DNA from: Lentisphaerota bacterium
GTDB taxonomy: Bacteria > Verrucomicrobiota > Kiritimatiellia > CAIQIC01 > Lenti-01
DNA: 51,104 nucleotides
Direction of reading: 5' to 3'
NCBI GenBank assembly: GCA_012511885.1
Contig: JAAZFE010000047.1
Location: 1-51,104 of the forward strand
A model generated the notes under the pieces. The model ran no database searches and was not told the DNA's origin. It saw nothing but the letters and a program-made list of their open reading frames with translations. Below, in pieces: positions 42,435-50,702 of the stretch (its first letter is position 1; each line of letters begins with the position of its first letter). A program made the position numbers and the translations under genes.

Positions 42435-42974
42435 ATGTCCAGAATTGGCAAACAACCGATGCCCCTGCCCAACGAGGTGAAGGCCCATCTGGAAGATGGC
42501 GCGATCACTCTGGAGGGCCCGAAGGGGAAGATGTCGCTGAAGATTCCCGAGGGGATCAAGGTGGCGCTTGACGACCAGAATGTGCTGCAGGTTACCCGCA
42601 CGAACGACACCAAGCAGGCCCGGGCCAACCATGGCACGACCCGGGCGCTGCTGGGCAACATTCTGGTGGGCGTGACGGCGGGCTATTCCCGCGAGCTGGA
42701 AATTCATGGCGTGGGCTACAAGGCCACGCTGTCGGGGCGCACGCTGACCCTGGACGTGGGCTATTCCCACCAGGTGGTCTATACGGTGCCCGACGAAGTG
42801 GATGTGGAAGTGACGGGCAACACGCAGATCAAGGTCAGCGGCATAGACAAGCAGCTGGTGGGCCAGGTGAGCGCACGGATTCGCGCGTTTCGGCCCCCCG
42901 AGCCCTACAAGGGCAAAGGCGTGCGCTATAAGGATGAACAGGTGCGGCGGAAGGCCGGCAAGACGGTGGCATAA
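42435..42974 (+). CDS. rplF: 50S ribosomal protein L6
   Basis: This 179-aa protein has the two L6 repeats (PMPLPNEVKAHLEDGAITLEGPKGKM, then GYSHQVVYTVPDEVDVEV) and the C-terminal signature RIRAFRPPEPYKGKGVRYKDEQVRRKAGKT. L6 supports the sarcin-ricin loop region. It is normal in length and place. Confidence 0.97.
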   Translation: MSRIGKQPMPLPNEVKAHLEDGAITLEGPKGKMSLKIPEGIKVALDDQNVLQVTRTNDTKQARANHGTTRALLGNILVGVTAGYSRELEIHGVGYKATLSGRTLTLDVGYSHQVVYTVPDEVDVEVTGNTQIKVSGIDKQLVGQVSARIRAFRPPEPYKGKGVRYKDEQVRRKAGKTVA

Positions 42975-42976
42975 TC

Positions 42977-43333
42977 ATGAAAATGAAGACCAAGGCAGAT
43001 TATCGCGTTCGGCGTCACCGGCGCCTGCGCCAGAAGGTGCAGGGGTCGGCCGGGCGTCCACGCATGAGCGTGTATGTGTCCAACCAGCACATGTATGTGC
43101 AGTTTATTGATGACGACGCGGGCGCGACGCTGGCGGCGGTGTCCACTCTGGCGGGTCCGTTGAAGGGCCGGCGGGTGACCGTCGAGACGGCGCGGGAACT
43201 CGGCAAGGAGGCCGCGGAAGCGGCCCGGGCCAAGGGCATTGCCGAGGTCGTGTTCGACCGGGGCGGTTTTGCCTACGGCGGGCGGATGAAGGCGTTGGCG
43301 GATGCGGCCCGGGCGGTCGGGTTGAAGTTGTAG
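42977..43333 (+). CDS. rplR: 50S ribosomal protein L18
   Basis: This 118-aa protein reads DYRVRRHRRLRQKVQGSAGRPRMSVYVSNQHMYVQFIDD and ends FDRGGFAYGGRMKALADAARAVGLKL. L18 brings 5S rRNA to the 50S subunit. It begins two bases after the rplF stop. Confidence 0.96.
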   Translation: MKMKTKADYRVRRHRRLRQKVQGSAGRPRMSVYVSNQHMYVQFIDDDAGATLAAVSTLAGPLKGRRVTVETARELGKEAAEAARAKGIAEVVFDRGGFAYGGRMKALADAARAVGLKL

Positions 43334-43357
43334 GCCGGCCAGGCAGAAGGGAATCGG

Positions 43358-43852
43358 ATGAAACGAGATGTGAACAAGTTTGAGAGCGAAGAGCTTGCTC
43401 CCGAGATCGGGGAGCGGGTGGTGGCCATTAATCGTTGCTCGAAGGTGGTCAAGGGCGGACGTCGGTTCAGCTTTTCGGCGTTGGTCGTGGCTGGCAATCG
43501 CGACGGGCAGGTGGGCTACGCCCTGGGCAAGGCCCGGGAGAATGCCGATGCCATTCGCAAGGCGACGGACATGGCCCGCCGCAACATGGTCAAGGTGACG
43601 ATGAAAGAGCGGACGATTCCGCACGAGGTGATCGGGCGTTGCGGGGCCTCGCGGGTGATGCTGAAGCCGGCCTCCAAGGGTACCGGCGTGATTGCCGGGG
43701 GCGGGGCGCGGGCGGTGCTCGAGCTGGCGGGGATCCGCGACGTGCTGTGCAAGTCGCTGGGTTCGGCCACGGCCCTGAACGTGGTCAAGGCCACGATGGA
43801 TGGATTGATGCAGTTGCGCTCGCGTGAGGAGACTCAGGCGCTGCGCGGCTAG
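43358..43852 (+). CDS. rpsE: 30S ribosomal protein S5
   Basis: This 164-aa protein has [41 protein letters not shown] and the C-terminal [35 protein letters not shown]5 takes part in decoding accuracy. In most bacteria rpmD (L30) would follow; here rplO starts 18 bases after the stop and no L30 is present. Confidence 0.97.
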   Translation: MKRDVNKFESEELAPEIGERVVAINRCSKVVKGGRRFSFSALVVAGNRDGQVGYALGKARENADAIRKATDMARRNMVKVTMKERTIPHEVIGRCGASRVMLKPASKGTGVIAGGGARAVLELAGIRDVLCKSLGSATALNVVKATMDGLMQLRSREETQALRG

Positions 43853-43870
43853 TGGAAGGAAAGGCAGACC

Positions 43871-44311
43871 ATGAATTTGCACAATTTGAAGAACACGCCC
43901 GGCGCCAAGCACCGCCGCAAACGGGTGGGCCGGGGCGAGTCCTCGGGCCTGGGGCGCACCGCGGGCCGGGGCAACAAGGGCCAGATGAGTCGGTCGGGCG
44001 CCACGCGCCGTCCGCTGCACGAAGGCGGGCAGATGCCGCTGATCCGGCGGGTGCCCAAGCGCGGGTTCACCAGCCACAACCGCGTGGAGTATGACGCGCT
44101 GAACATTGGCGAGGCGGCCCGGCTGGTGTCCGGCGAGATCACCCCCGAGGCCCTGCGTCTGGCGGGCCGGGTGGACGGCCGCAAGCCGGTCAAGATTTTG
44201 TCGGTCGGCGAGCTGTCCGAGGCGCGCACGGTCAAGGCGCACGCGTTCAGCGCGGCGGCCCGGGCCAAAATCGAGCAGGCCGGGGGCGTCTGCGAGGTGT
44301 TGTTGATCTGA
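43871..44311 (+). CDS. rplO: 50S ribosomal protein L15
   Basis: This 146-aa protein reads [43 protein letters not shown], the glycine-rich RNA-binding tail of L15, then [15 protein letters not shown] and a C-terminal globular part. The length is standard. It immediately precedes secY, the conserved arrangement. Confidence 0.96.
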   Translation: MNLHNLKNTPGAKHRRKRVGRGESSGLGRTAGRGNKGQMSRSGATRRPLHEGGQMPLIRRVPKRGFTSHNRVEYDALNIGEAARLVSGEITPEALRLAGRVDGRKPVKILSVGELSEARTVKAHAFSAAARAKIEQAGGVCEVLLI

Positions 44312-44338
44312 TCCCGGGGCCAACCGAAAGGGTGATCC

Positions 44339-45691
44339 ATGTTTTCCGCATTTGCCAATAGCTTCAAGATACCCGAGCTGCGCCAGCGCATCTTTTTCAC
44401 GATGGCGCTGGTCTTCGTCTGCCGTTTGATCGCGGTTATTCCCACGCCGGGGGTGAACGCGGCGGTGCTGCAGGACATTGTGAGCCGGATGGTGGGCGAC
44501 ACCGGCAACATCGGGTTCATGGGCATGCTGGACCTCTTCAGCGGTGGCGCGCTGACCCAGGCGGCGATTGGCGCGCTGGGGATCATGCCGAGCATTAGCG
44601 CCTCGATTATTCTGCAGTTGCTGACGGCGGTGGTTCCGGCGCTGGAGAAGCTGGCGCGCGAGGGCGACGCCGGCCGGCAGCAGATCATCCAGTACGGCCG
44701 CTATCTGACGGTGGCGCTCTGCATTGTGCAGGGCTATGCCATGGCGGCGCTGCTGCTGAACCCCGGGGCGATGGGGCTGCGGATGATGGAAGGGGAAGTG
44801 ATTGTCACCATGGCGCGCTGGCCCTTCATCATGTTGACCATTCTGACCATGACCACCGCCACAATGATGTTGATGTGGCTGGGCGAACAGATCACCTCGC
44901 GCGGGATCGGCAACGGGATCTCGCTGATCATCACGATCAGCATTGTTTCGCGTATGCCGGGGGCCATTCACCAGGCGGCCAGCATGTTCCGCGAGGGCCG
45001 GGCCAACGTGTTCACGCTGGTGACGATGCTGGCGCTGGCCTTTCTGGTAATTGCCGGGGTGGTGGCGGTCACGCAGGCCCAGCGCAAGATTCCGGTGCAA
45101 TATGCCAAGCGGGTGGTGGGCCGCAAGGTTTACGGCGGGCAGAGCACGTTCATGCCCCTGCGGGTGAACTATTCCGGGGTGATGCCCATCATTTTTGCGC
45201 AGGCCATTCTGATGTTTCCGCAGCGGCTGCTGATGATGATTCCGGTGCCGGCCATCAAGCAGTTTGCCGAGGTCTATCTGCGCGACTACGGCTTTGTGTA
45301 TCTGACGCTGTATTCGCTGATGATTCTGTTCTTCTCCTATTTCTGGGTGGCGACGCAGTTCCACCCGGTGCAGATTGCCGACGACCTCAAGAAGTACGGC
45401 GGCTATGTGCCGGGCATCCGCCCGGGCAAGCCGACGGCGGAGTTTCTGGACCGGGTCATGACGCGCATCACTCTGGCGGGCGCGGTGTTCCTGACGGTGA
45501 TCGCGGTGCTGCCGATGCTGCTTTCGCGCGTGTTCGCGATTCCGACCATGGTGGCGCAGTTCTTTGGCGGGACCAGCCTGCTGATCATCGTGGGCGTGAT
45601 GCTCGACACCATGCGCCAGATCGAGTCGCACCTGGTGACGCGCCACTACGACGGATTTTTGCGGAAGGGCAGTCTGCGCGGCCGGCGCTAA
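44339..45691 (+). CDS. secY: protein translocase channel subunit SecY
   Basis: This 450-aa inner-membrane protein has ten predicted helices. It opens [35 protein letters not shown]. The plug region [33 protein letters not shown] is clear, as are [25 protein letters not shown] with [16 protein letters not shown], and the cytoplasmic loop [15 protein letters not shown], which binds ribosome and SecA. It is slightly longer than E. coli SecY. The following gene is adk, 25 bases on. Confidence 0.97.
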   Translation: MFSAFANSFKIPELRQRIFFTMALVFVCRLIAVIPTPGVNAAVLQDIVSRMVGDTGNIGFMGMLDLFSGGALTQAAIGALGIMPSISASIILQLLTAVVPALEKLAREGDAGRQQIIQYGRYLTVALCIVQGYAMAALLLNPGAMGLRMMEGEVIVTMARWPFIMLTILTMTTATMMLMWLGEQITSRGIGNGISLIITISIVSRMPGAIHQAASMFREGRANVFTLVTMLALAFLVIAGVVAVTQAQRKIPVQYAKRVVGRKVYGGQSTFMPLRVNYSGVMPIIFAQAILMFPQRLLMMIPVPAIKQFAEVYLRDYGFVYLTLYSLMILFFSYFWVATQFHPVQIADDLKKYGGYVPGIRPGKPTAEFLDRVMTRITLAGAVFLTVIAVLPMLLSRVFAIPTMVAQFFGGTSLLIIVGVMLDTMRQIESHLVTRHYDGFLRKGSLRGRR

Positions 45692-45716
45692 GGACTGAGG
45701 AAGGGAGGCCGACCGC

Positions 45717-46367
45717 ATGCAAACCATCATTCTTCTGGGCGCCCCGGGCGCGGGGAAGGGAACCCTGGCCGAAGGTGTCCGCCAGGCCACGGGCTTTATC
45801 CATGTGTCCACGGGCGACATGCTGCGCGCGGCCATCAAGGAGGAGCGTTCCACGGGGCTGGAGGCGCGCGCCTTCATGGAGGCGGGCGAGCTGGTTCCCG
45901 ACGACCTTATTTTGCGGATTGTGCGCGAGCGCCTGGCGCAGGGGCAACCGTCCGACTGCTACATGTTTGACGGTTTCCCCCGCACTATCGAGCAGGCGCG
46001 GGGGCTGGATGCCACGTTGGCGGAGCTGCAGGCGCAGGTGAACCAGGTGTTTCTGCTGGAAGTGCCGACGGAGGTGATTGTGAGCCGCTTGAGCGGCCGG
46101 CGCATCTGCAAGAGCTGCGGCGCGGTCTATCACGTCACCAACATCCCCTCGAAGGTGGAAGGCGTTTGCGACCAGTGCGGCGGGACGCTGTATCAGCGTC
46201 CGGACGACAGCGAGGAAACCGTGCTCAACCGCCTCGAGGTCTATCAGCGGCAAACCGCCAGCCTGATTGAATTTTATGAAAGCAAGGGTGTTTTGGTTCG
46301 GGTGAACGCCGGCACCACGCCGCAGGCCGCCACGGCGGAACTGTTGAGCAAGCTGGCTTCGGCATAA
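45717..46367 (+). CDS. adk: adenylate kinase, long form with zinc-binding lid
   Basis: This 216-aa enzyme interconverts ATP, ADP and AMP. The P-loop is LLGAPGAGKGTLA (about 6-18), followed by VSTGDMLR and DGFPRTIEQA. The lid contains CKSCGAVYH and CDQCGG, a four-cysteine zinc site as in Gram-positive and thermophile enzymes. The secY-adk-map order is common in bacteria. Confidence 0.96.
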   Translation: MQTIILLGAPGAGKGTLAEGVRQATGFIHVSTGDMLRAAIKEERSTGLEARAFMEAGELVPDDLILRIVRERLAQGQPSDCYMFDGFPRTIEQARGLDATLAELQAQVNQVFLLEVPTEVIVSRLSGRRICKSCGAVYHVTNIPSKVEGVCDQCGGTLYQRPDDSEETVLNRLEVYQRQTASLIEFYESKGVLVRVNAGTTPQAATAELLSKLASA

Positions 46368-46371
46368 CCAG

Positions 46372-47130
46372 ATGATCCCGATAAAAACTTCGGCGGAGAT
46401 TCAGGGCATGCGGGTGGCATGCCGGATGTCCGCCGAGCTGCTGGCCGCGATGGCCGCCCAGGTTCGTCCCGGGCTGACCACCGGCGAGCTGGACGACATG
46501 GCTTTGGAATGGCTCCGGAGCCGGGGCGTCAAAAGCGCGTTCTTTGGATATGGAGGATTTCCGGGGCAGGCGTGCATCTCGATCAATGACGAGGTGGTGC
46601 ACGGCATCCCGGGGCGTCAGGTCATCAACCGGGGCGACCTGGTCAAACTGGATGTGGGCGTGACGGCCGAGGGTTTTATCGGCGACAACGCGGCCACGGT
46701 TCGCGTGGGCGCGGTGGACGCCGAGAGCGAGCGGCTCTGCCGGGTGACGGAAGAGAGCCTTGTCGCGGCCATTGCGGCCGCCCGGGCGGGCAACCGCGTG
46801 GGCGATATCGGTCACGCGGTGCAGACCGTGGTGGAAGCGGCCGGGTTTTCGGTGGTGCGCGACTTTTGCGGGCACGGCGTGGGCCGCAAACTGCATGAGG
46901 AGCCGCAGATTCCGAACTTCGGGCGGGTGGGCAAGGGCCCCCTGCTGCGGCCGGGCATGACGCTGGCGATCGAGCCGATGGTGAACCTGGGCGGCTGGCA
47001 GGTGGAAACGCTGTCCAACGGCTGGACGGTGCGCACGGTGGACCGCTCGCGCTCGGCTCACGTCGAGCATACGGTGCTGGTGCTTCCGGAGGGCCCGGCG
47101 GAAATTCTCACATGCGCGGAACGGAAATAA
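46372..47130 (+). CDS. map: methionine aminopeptidase, type I
   Basis: This 252-aa enzyme removes the initiator Met. The metal ligands are visible: Asp in KLDVGV, Asp in GDNAATVRVG, His in FCGHGVGRKLHEEP, Glu in AIEPMVNLG and Glu in AHVEHTVLV. The substrate His region is VVHGIPG. The start lies five bases after adk. The last 19 bases overlap infA, an unusually long overlap in this cluster. Confidence 0.96.
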   Translation: MIPIKTSAEIQGMRVACRMSAELLAAMAAQVRPGLTTGELDDMALEWLRSRGVKSAFFGYGGFPGQACISINDEVVHGIPGRQVINRGDLVKLDVGVTAEGFIGDNAATVRVGAVDAESERLCRVTEESLVAAIAAARAGNRVGDIGHAVQTVVEAAGFSVVRDFCGHGVGRKLHEEPQIPNFGRVGKGPLLRPGMTLAIEPMVNLGGWQVETLSNGWTVRTVDRSRSAHVEHTVLVLPEGPAEILTCAERK

Positions 47131-47348
47131 TTCTGCTGGACGCGGTGGTGGCCACTGTGATAGAACCTCGTGCTTTCCGTGCCCGATTGGGCAATGGACA
47201 TGAATTTACGGCCTTCGTTCCGCGGGACAGGTTTTCCGCGAACGGGGCGTTGTGTGGTCCCGGGGCGCGGATCCGCGTGGCCATGTCGCCATTCGACATG
47301 TCGCGCGGCGAGATAAGAGAATGGATATTGGATAAAGGCGAGTCATGA
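47112..47348 (+). CDS. infA: divergent translation initiation factor IF-1
   Basis: This 78-aa OB-fold protein matches IF-1 in [33 protein letters not shown] and [18 protein letters not shown]. The usual RKNYIRILPGD segment is replaced by [12 protein letters not shown], so the RNA-facing loop is altered. It lies in the standard place, overlaps map by 19 bases and overlaps rpmJ by ATGA. It is probably the only IF-1 of the operon; a second copy elsewhere cannot be excluded. Confidence 0.85.
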   Translation: MRGTEIILLDAVVATVIEPRAFRARLGNGHEFTAFVPRDRFSANGALCGPGARIRVAMSPFDMSRGEIREWILDKGES

Positions 47349-47458
47349 AGGTACGAACATCGGTCAAGCGAATTTGCGATCGCTGCAAGATCGTGCGACG
47401 CAAGGGCGTTGTGCGCGTCATTTGCGCCGATTTGCGTCACAAGCAGCGCCAAGGTTAA
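47345..47458 (+). CDS. rpmJ: 50S ribosomal protein L36
   Basis: This 37-aa protein reads [20 protein letters not shown] then [17 protein letters not shown]. The zinc ligands are three Cys and the C-terminal His (CxxC, then C and H), the zinc-bound form. Its start overlaps the infA stop by four bases. It is too short for most ORF callers. Confidence 0.95.
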   Translation: MKVRTSVKRICDRCKIVRRKGVVRVICADLRHKQRQG

Positions 47459-47475
47459 GAGGAGAGAAGAGCACC

Positions 47476-47880
47476 ATGCCCAGAGTAATAGGCGTAGACA
47501 TACCCGGCAAGAAGCGCGTCGAGTACGCGTTGCGGTACATTTATGGCGTTGGCCCCGCGGTCGCCCGGGCGGTTGTGGCGGAGCTGAAGATTGATCCGGC
47601 CAAGAAGGCGGACGATCTGACGGGTGAGGAAATCACCGCGCTGTCGAAGTTGCTGCAGGAAAAATATGTGGTGGAAGGTGATTTGCGCCGGAATGTGACG
47701 GGCAACATCCGCCGTTTGATCGCGGTCAACTGCTACCGCGGGATTCGCCATCGCCGGGGTCTGCCGGTGCGCGGCCAGCGCACGAGCACCAACGCTCGCA
47801 CCCGCAAGGGGCCGCGCAAGACGGTTGGGGCCATCCGGGGCAAGGCGGCTCGTTCGGCGGCCAAGGTTGCCAGCAAGTAA
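47476..47880 (+). CDS. rpsM: 30S ribosomal protein S13
   Basis: The ATG at 47476 gives the normal 134-aa protein: [25 protein letters not shown]. The signature [31 protein letters not shown] is present. GAGAGAAGAG precedes the start. The frame is open further upstream, but that stretch overlaps rpmJ and is not coding. S13 contacts tRNA and the 50S subunit. Confidence 0.97.
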   Translation: MPRVIGVDIPGKKRVEYALRYIYGVGPAVARAVVAELKIDPAKKADDLTGEEITALSKLLQEKYVVEGDLRRNVTGNIRRLIAVNCYRGIRHRRGLPVRGQRTSTNARTRKGPRKTVGAIRGKAARSAAKVASK

Positions 47881-47891
47881 GAGGACGGATC

Positions 47892-48422
47892 ATGACAGAC
47901 AAGACACAAGATCAAGACCAGGTTGCTCCCGCCGCTCCGGCCGCCGAGGCCGCGCCGGCTCAACCCGAGAAGTCTGCCGCCGCCCCCGCGCCCGCTGAGA
48001 AGCCCGTTGCCGCCGCGGACAGTGGCGATGAGGGCGAGGGCAAAACCGTTCGCCGTCGCATCAAGGGCTCGAAGAATATTCCGGTGGGTGTCGTGCATAT
48101 TCTGGCGTCGTTCAACAATACGACCGTCAGCATTACCGATCCGCGCGGAAACGTGATCTCGTGGAGCAGTGGCGGGCGCTGCGGCTTCAAAGGCTCACGC
48201 AAAAGCACGGCGTATGCCGGCACAATTGTGGCTCAGGAGGCCTGCAAGGTTGCCCTCGGGCACAATCTGAACGAAGTGGAAATTCGCGTGCAGGGTCCGG
48301 GCCAGGGTCGCGAGTCGGCCATCCGCGCCGTGCAGGCCGCCGGGCTGACCATCAACGCCATCCGCGACATCACGCCGGTTCCGCACAACGGCTGCCGGCC
48401 CCGCAAGCGGCGGCGCGTCTAA
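47892..48422 (+). CDS. rpsK: 30S ribosomal protein S11 with a long N-terminal extension
   Basis: The product is 176 aa, where S11 is usually near 130. The first 50 residues are a low-complexity Ala/Pro/Glu/Lys stretch ([19 protein letters not shown]). The conserved body follows: [28 protein letters not shown], ending with the usual [11 protein letters not shown]. No ATG with a ribosome binding site occurs at the body, so the extension is probably translated. It may be disordered on the 30S platform. Confidence 0.95.
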   Translation: MTDKTQDQDQVAPAAPAAEAAPAQPEKSAAAPAPAEKPVAAADSGDEGEGKTVRRRIKGSKNIPVGVVHILASFNNTTVSITDPRGNVISWSSGGRCGFKGSRKSTAYAGTIVAQEACKVALGHNLNEVEIRVQGPGQGRESAIRAVQAAGLTINAIRDITPVPHNGCRPRKRRRV

Positions 48423-48454
48423 AAGAATCTGATTGTTAGAAAGAGGAATCCATC

Positions 48455-49081
48455 ATGGGTAGACATACAGGACCCGTTTGCAAGCGCTGCCGCCGGGCAG
48501 GCATGAAGCTCTTTTTGAAGGGCGACCGCTGTTACATGGCCAAGTGCCCGATCGAGCAGGGGCATCCGCCTCCGGGGCCGCAAACCCGCCGGCGCCCGCG
48601 CCTGAAGGACTACGGCCTGCAGCTGCAGGAAAAGCAGCGTCTGCGCTACATGTACGGCATGCGCGAAGGCCAGTTCCGCCTGTTCTTCCAGCGCGCGCTG
48701 CGCTCGCGCGGGGTGACGGGCGAAGTTCTCCTGCAGGCGCTCGAGTTGCGCCTCGACAATCTGGTGTATCGGATGGGCCTGGTGCCCTCGCGTCCGGCCG
48801 CCCGGCAGTTTGTCCGTCACGGGCATGTGCGGGTCAATGGCGTCAAGGTCAACATCCCGTCCTTCAAGGCCAAGCCGGGCGACGTGATCGAAGCGAGCGC
48901 CACACGGCGCAGCCGCGAGTTGGCCAAGCCTCATCTGGACGCGGCCGAGAGCCGCGGCTGGCCCCCCTGGCTGACCGTAGAAAAGAACGGCTTCAAGGCC
49001 ATGGTGGACCATGTGCCTTCGCGCGAGGAAATCGCGCCGATGGTCAACGAGCAGTTGATCGTCGAATTGTACTCGAAGTAA
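48455..49081 (+). CDS. rpsD: 30S ribosomal protein S4
   Basis: This 208-aa protein begins GRHTGPVCKRCRRAGMKLFLKGDRC with a Cys cluster that could bind zinc (CKRC, C, C). KQRLRYMYGMREGQFRLFFQRAL follows, then the S4 RNA-binding domain RLDNLVYRMGLVPSRPAARQFVRHGHVRVNGVKV. S4 starts 30S assembly. rpoA follows after 57 bases. Confidence 0.97.
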   Translation: MGRHTGPVCKRCRRAGMKLFLKGDRCYMAKCPIEQGHPPPGPQTRRRPRLKDYGLQLQEKQRLRYMYGMREGQFRLFFQRALRSRGVTGEVLLQALELRLDNLVYRMGLVPSRPAARQFVRHGHVRVNGVKVNIPSFKAKPGDVIEASATRRSRELAKPHLDAAESRGWPPWLTVEKNGFKAMVDHVPSREEIAPMVNEQLIVELYSK

Positions 49082-49138
49082 TCTAAAAACAACCCGCCAT
49101 ACGCGCCGGTTAACGCCCGGAGCTGGAAGGAACCTATC

Positions 49139-50143
49139 ATGAGCGAACAATTCAACCGATTCGAAATGCCGCGGTTGGTCCTCAAGGACGAAGAAACCGC
49201 GACCCCGACCTATGCGGTGTTCACCGCCGAGCCGTTTGAGTCCGGCTATGGCCGCACCATCGGCAACTCGCTGCGCCGCGTGTTGCTGTCGTCCCTCGAG
49301 GGCGCCGCGATCGCCTCGGTGCGCATTCAGGGCGCCGAACACGAATATTGCCATCTCAAGGGGTGCGTCGAGGATGTCACGGACATCATTCTGAACCTCA
49401 AGAGCATCTTGTTCAAGGTCTATACCCGCCAGCCCAAGCGCCTGCGCATCAAGGTCAAGGGGCCGGGCGACGTGACCGCCGCCGACATCCAGCAGGATGC
49501 CGCGGTCGAAGTGCTCAACCCCGACCAGCATATTTGCACGCTGGATGTGGACGGCGTGTTCGACGCGGAAATCGAGTTGCAGATCGGGCGCGGCTACTGC
49601 CCCGCCGAGTGGAACAAGGATGTTGACCAGGAAATCGGCCTGATCCCGATGGACGCGCTTTATTCGCCCGTGCGCCGCGTCAAATACACCGTGGAAAACA
49701 CCCGCGTGGGCCGGCGCACCGACTATGACAAGCTGATTTTGGAAATCTGGACCGACGGGCGCATCAGCCCGAGCGAGGCCCTGACCCTTTCCGCCGCCAT
49801 CATGCGTCATCACTTGGACGTGTTCGTCAATTACGACAAGGACATGCTCGATTTTGGCGAGGAAGAGGAGCAGGTGGACCCCGCCCGCGAGGAATTGGCG
49901 CGCAAGCTGGCCATCAGCGTGAACGAGATCGAACTGAGCGTGCGCGCGGCCAACTGTCTCAACAACGCCAACATCACCACCGTGGGCGAACTGGCCCAGA
50001 AGAGCGAAGCCGAAATGCTCAAATACCGCAACTTCGGCCGCAAATCTCTCAACGAGATCAAGGAAATGCTGGCGGGTTTGGGTCTGACCCTGGGCATGCA
50101 GTTCGACGCGGATTTGTTGCAGCCCGCCGAAACCGAAGAATAA
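49139..50143 (+). CDS. rpoA: RNA polymerase alpha subunit
   Basis: This 334-aa protein has the N-terminal assembly domain (YAVFTAEPFESGYGRTIGNSLRRVLLSSLEGAAI, about 24-57). A linker follows, then the C-terminal DNA- and activator-binding domain (LSVRAANCLNNANITTVGELAQKSEAEMLKYRNFGRKSLNEIKEML, about 265-310). GAAGGAACC lies before the ATG. Length and order are standard for the alpha operon. Confidence 0.97.
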   Translation: MSEQFNRFEMPRLVLKDEETATPTYAVFTAEPFESGYGRTIGNSLRRVLLSSLEGAAIASVRIQGAEHEYCHLKGCVEDVTDIILNLKSILFKVYTRQPKRLRIKVKGPGDVTAADIQQDAAVEVLNPDQHICTLDVDGVFDAEIELQIGRGYCPAEWNKDVDQEIGLIPMDALYSPVRRVKYTVENTRVGRRTDYDKLILEIWTDGRISPSEALTLSAAIMRHHLDVFVNYDKDMLDFGEEEEQVDPAREELARKLAISVNEIELSVRAANCLNNANITTVGELAQKSEAEMLKYRNFGRKSLNEIKEMLAGLGLTLGMQFDADLLQPAETEE

Positions 50144-50162
50144 ATGATCGAGGAGTTTTCCC

Positions 50163-50564
50163 ATGCGTCATCGTAAAACAACCGGCAAACTGGGCCGCAA
50201 CATGGCCCAACGCGAGGCTCTGATGGCCGGATTGGTGTGCAATCTGATCCTGGCCAAGCGCATTACCACCACCCTGCCCAAGGCCCGGGCGGCCAAGCGC
50301 ATGGCCGACAAGATGGTCACCATCGGCAAGCGCGGCACCCTGGCGGACCGCCGCCGGGCCGTGGCCAAGCTCAAGCAGCCCAAGGCGGTGGAGGAGCTGT
50401 TCAGCGCGGTCAGTCCCGCCATGGCGGATCGCAACGGCGGCTACACCCGCATCATCAAGCTGGGCAAACGCGTCAGCGACAGCAGCGAAATGTGCATTCT
50501 CGAGTGGGTGGACTACGTTCCCAAGGCTCCGGAAAAGAGCAAGAAAGAGAAAAAGGACAAATAA
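50163..50564 (+). CDS. rplQ: 50S ribosomal protein L17
   Basis: This 133-aa protein reads MRHRKTTGKLGRNMAQREALMAGLVCNLILAKRITTTLPKARAAKRMADKMVTIGKRG, the L17 signature, with the C-terminal GYTRIIKLGKRVSDSSEMCILEWVDY. The tail is Lys/Glu-rich. It is the last gene of the 18-kb ribosomal cluster and is followed by an intrinsic terminator 25 bases on. Confidence 0.97.
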   Translation: MRHRKTTGKLGRNMAQREALMAGLVCNLILAKRITTTLPKARAAKRMADKMVTIGKRGTLADRRRAVAKLKQPKAVEELFSAVSPAMADRNGGYTRIIKLGKRVSDSSEMCILEWVDYVPKAPEKSKKEKKDK

Positions 50565-50587
50565 GTCCGCGCGCATCAGCGCTGTAG

Positions 50588-50615
50588 AAAGGCATTCCTG
50601 CGGGAGTGCCTTTTT
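50588..50615 (+). terminator. intrinsic terminator of the ribosomal cluster
   Basis: GGCATTCC-TGC-GGGAGTGCC forms a stem of eight to nine pairs with one G-T wobble, followed by T5. It lies 25 bases after the rplQ stop. Confidence 0.88.
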
Positions 50616-50675
50616 CATGCCCGGCCTTATGCTGTGTCTCAAGCAGTTGGGAAAAAATCACAAGAGGCGGGGCAT

Positions 50676-50702
50676 GAAAAAGCCCCCGTGGGGCCGGGGG
50701 CT
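50676..50702 (-). terminator. intrinsic terminator facing a gene from the right
   Basis: Read on the minus strand, AGCCCCC pairs with GGGGGCT around a GC-rich loop and is followed by a T5 run (A5 at 50677-50681 on the plus strand). It would end a leftward transcript coming from beyond the window edge; no such gene is visible inside. Confidence 0.65.

Noticed and set aside
42926-45877. 983-codon minus-strand frame opposite the spc cluster
   Set aside because: It runs antisense to eight bases-tight ribosomal genes and secY; its His/Arg/Gln/Ala-rich translation has no recognisable domain.
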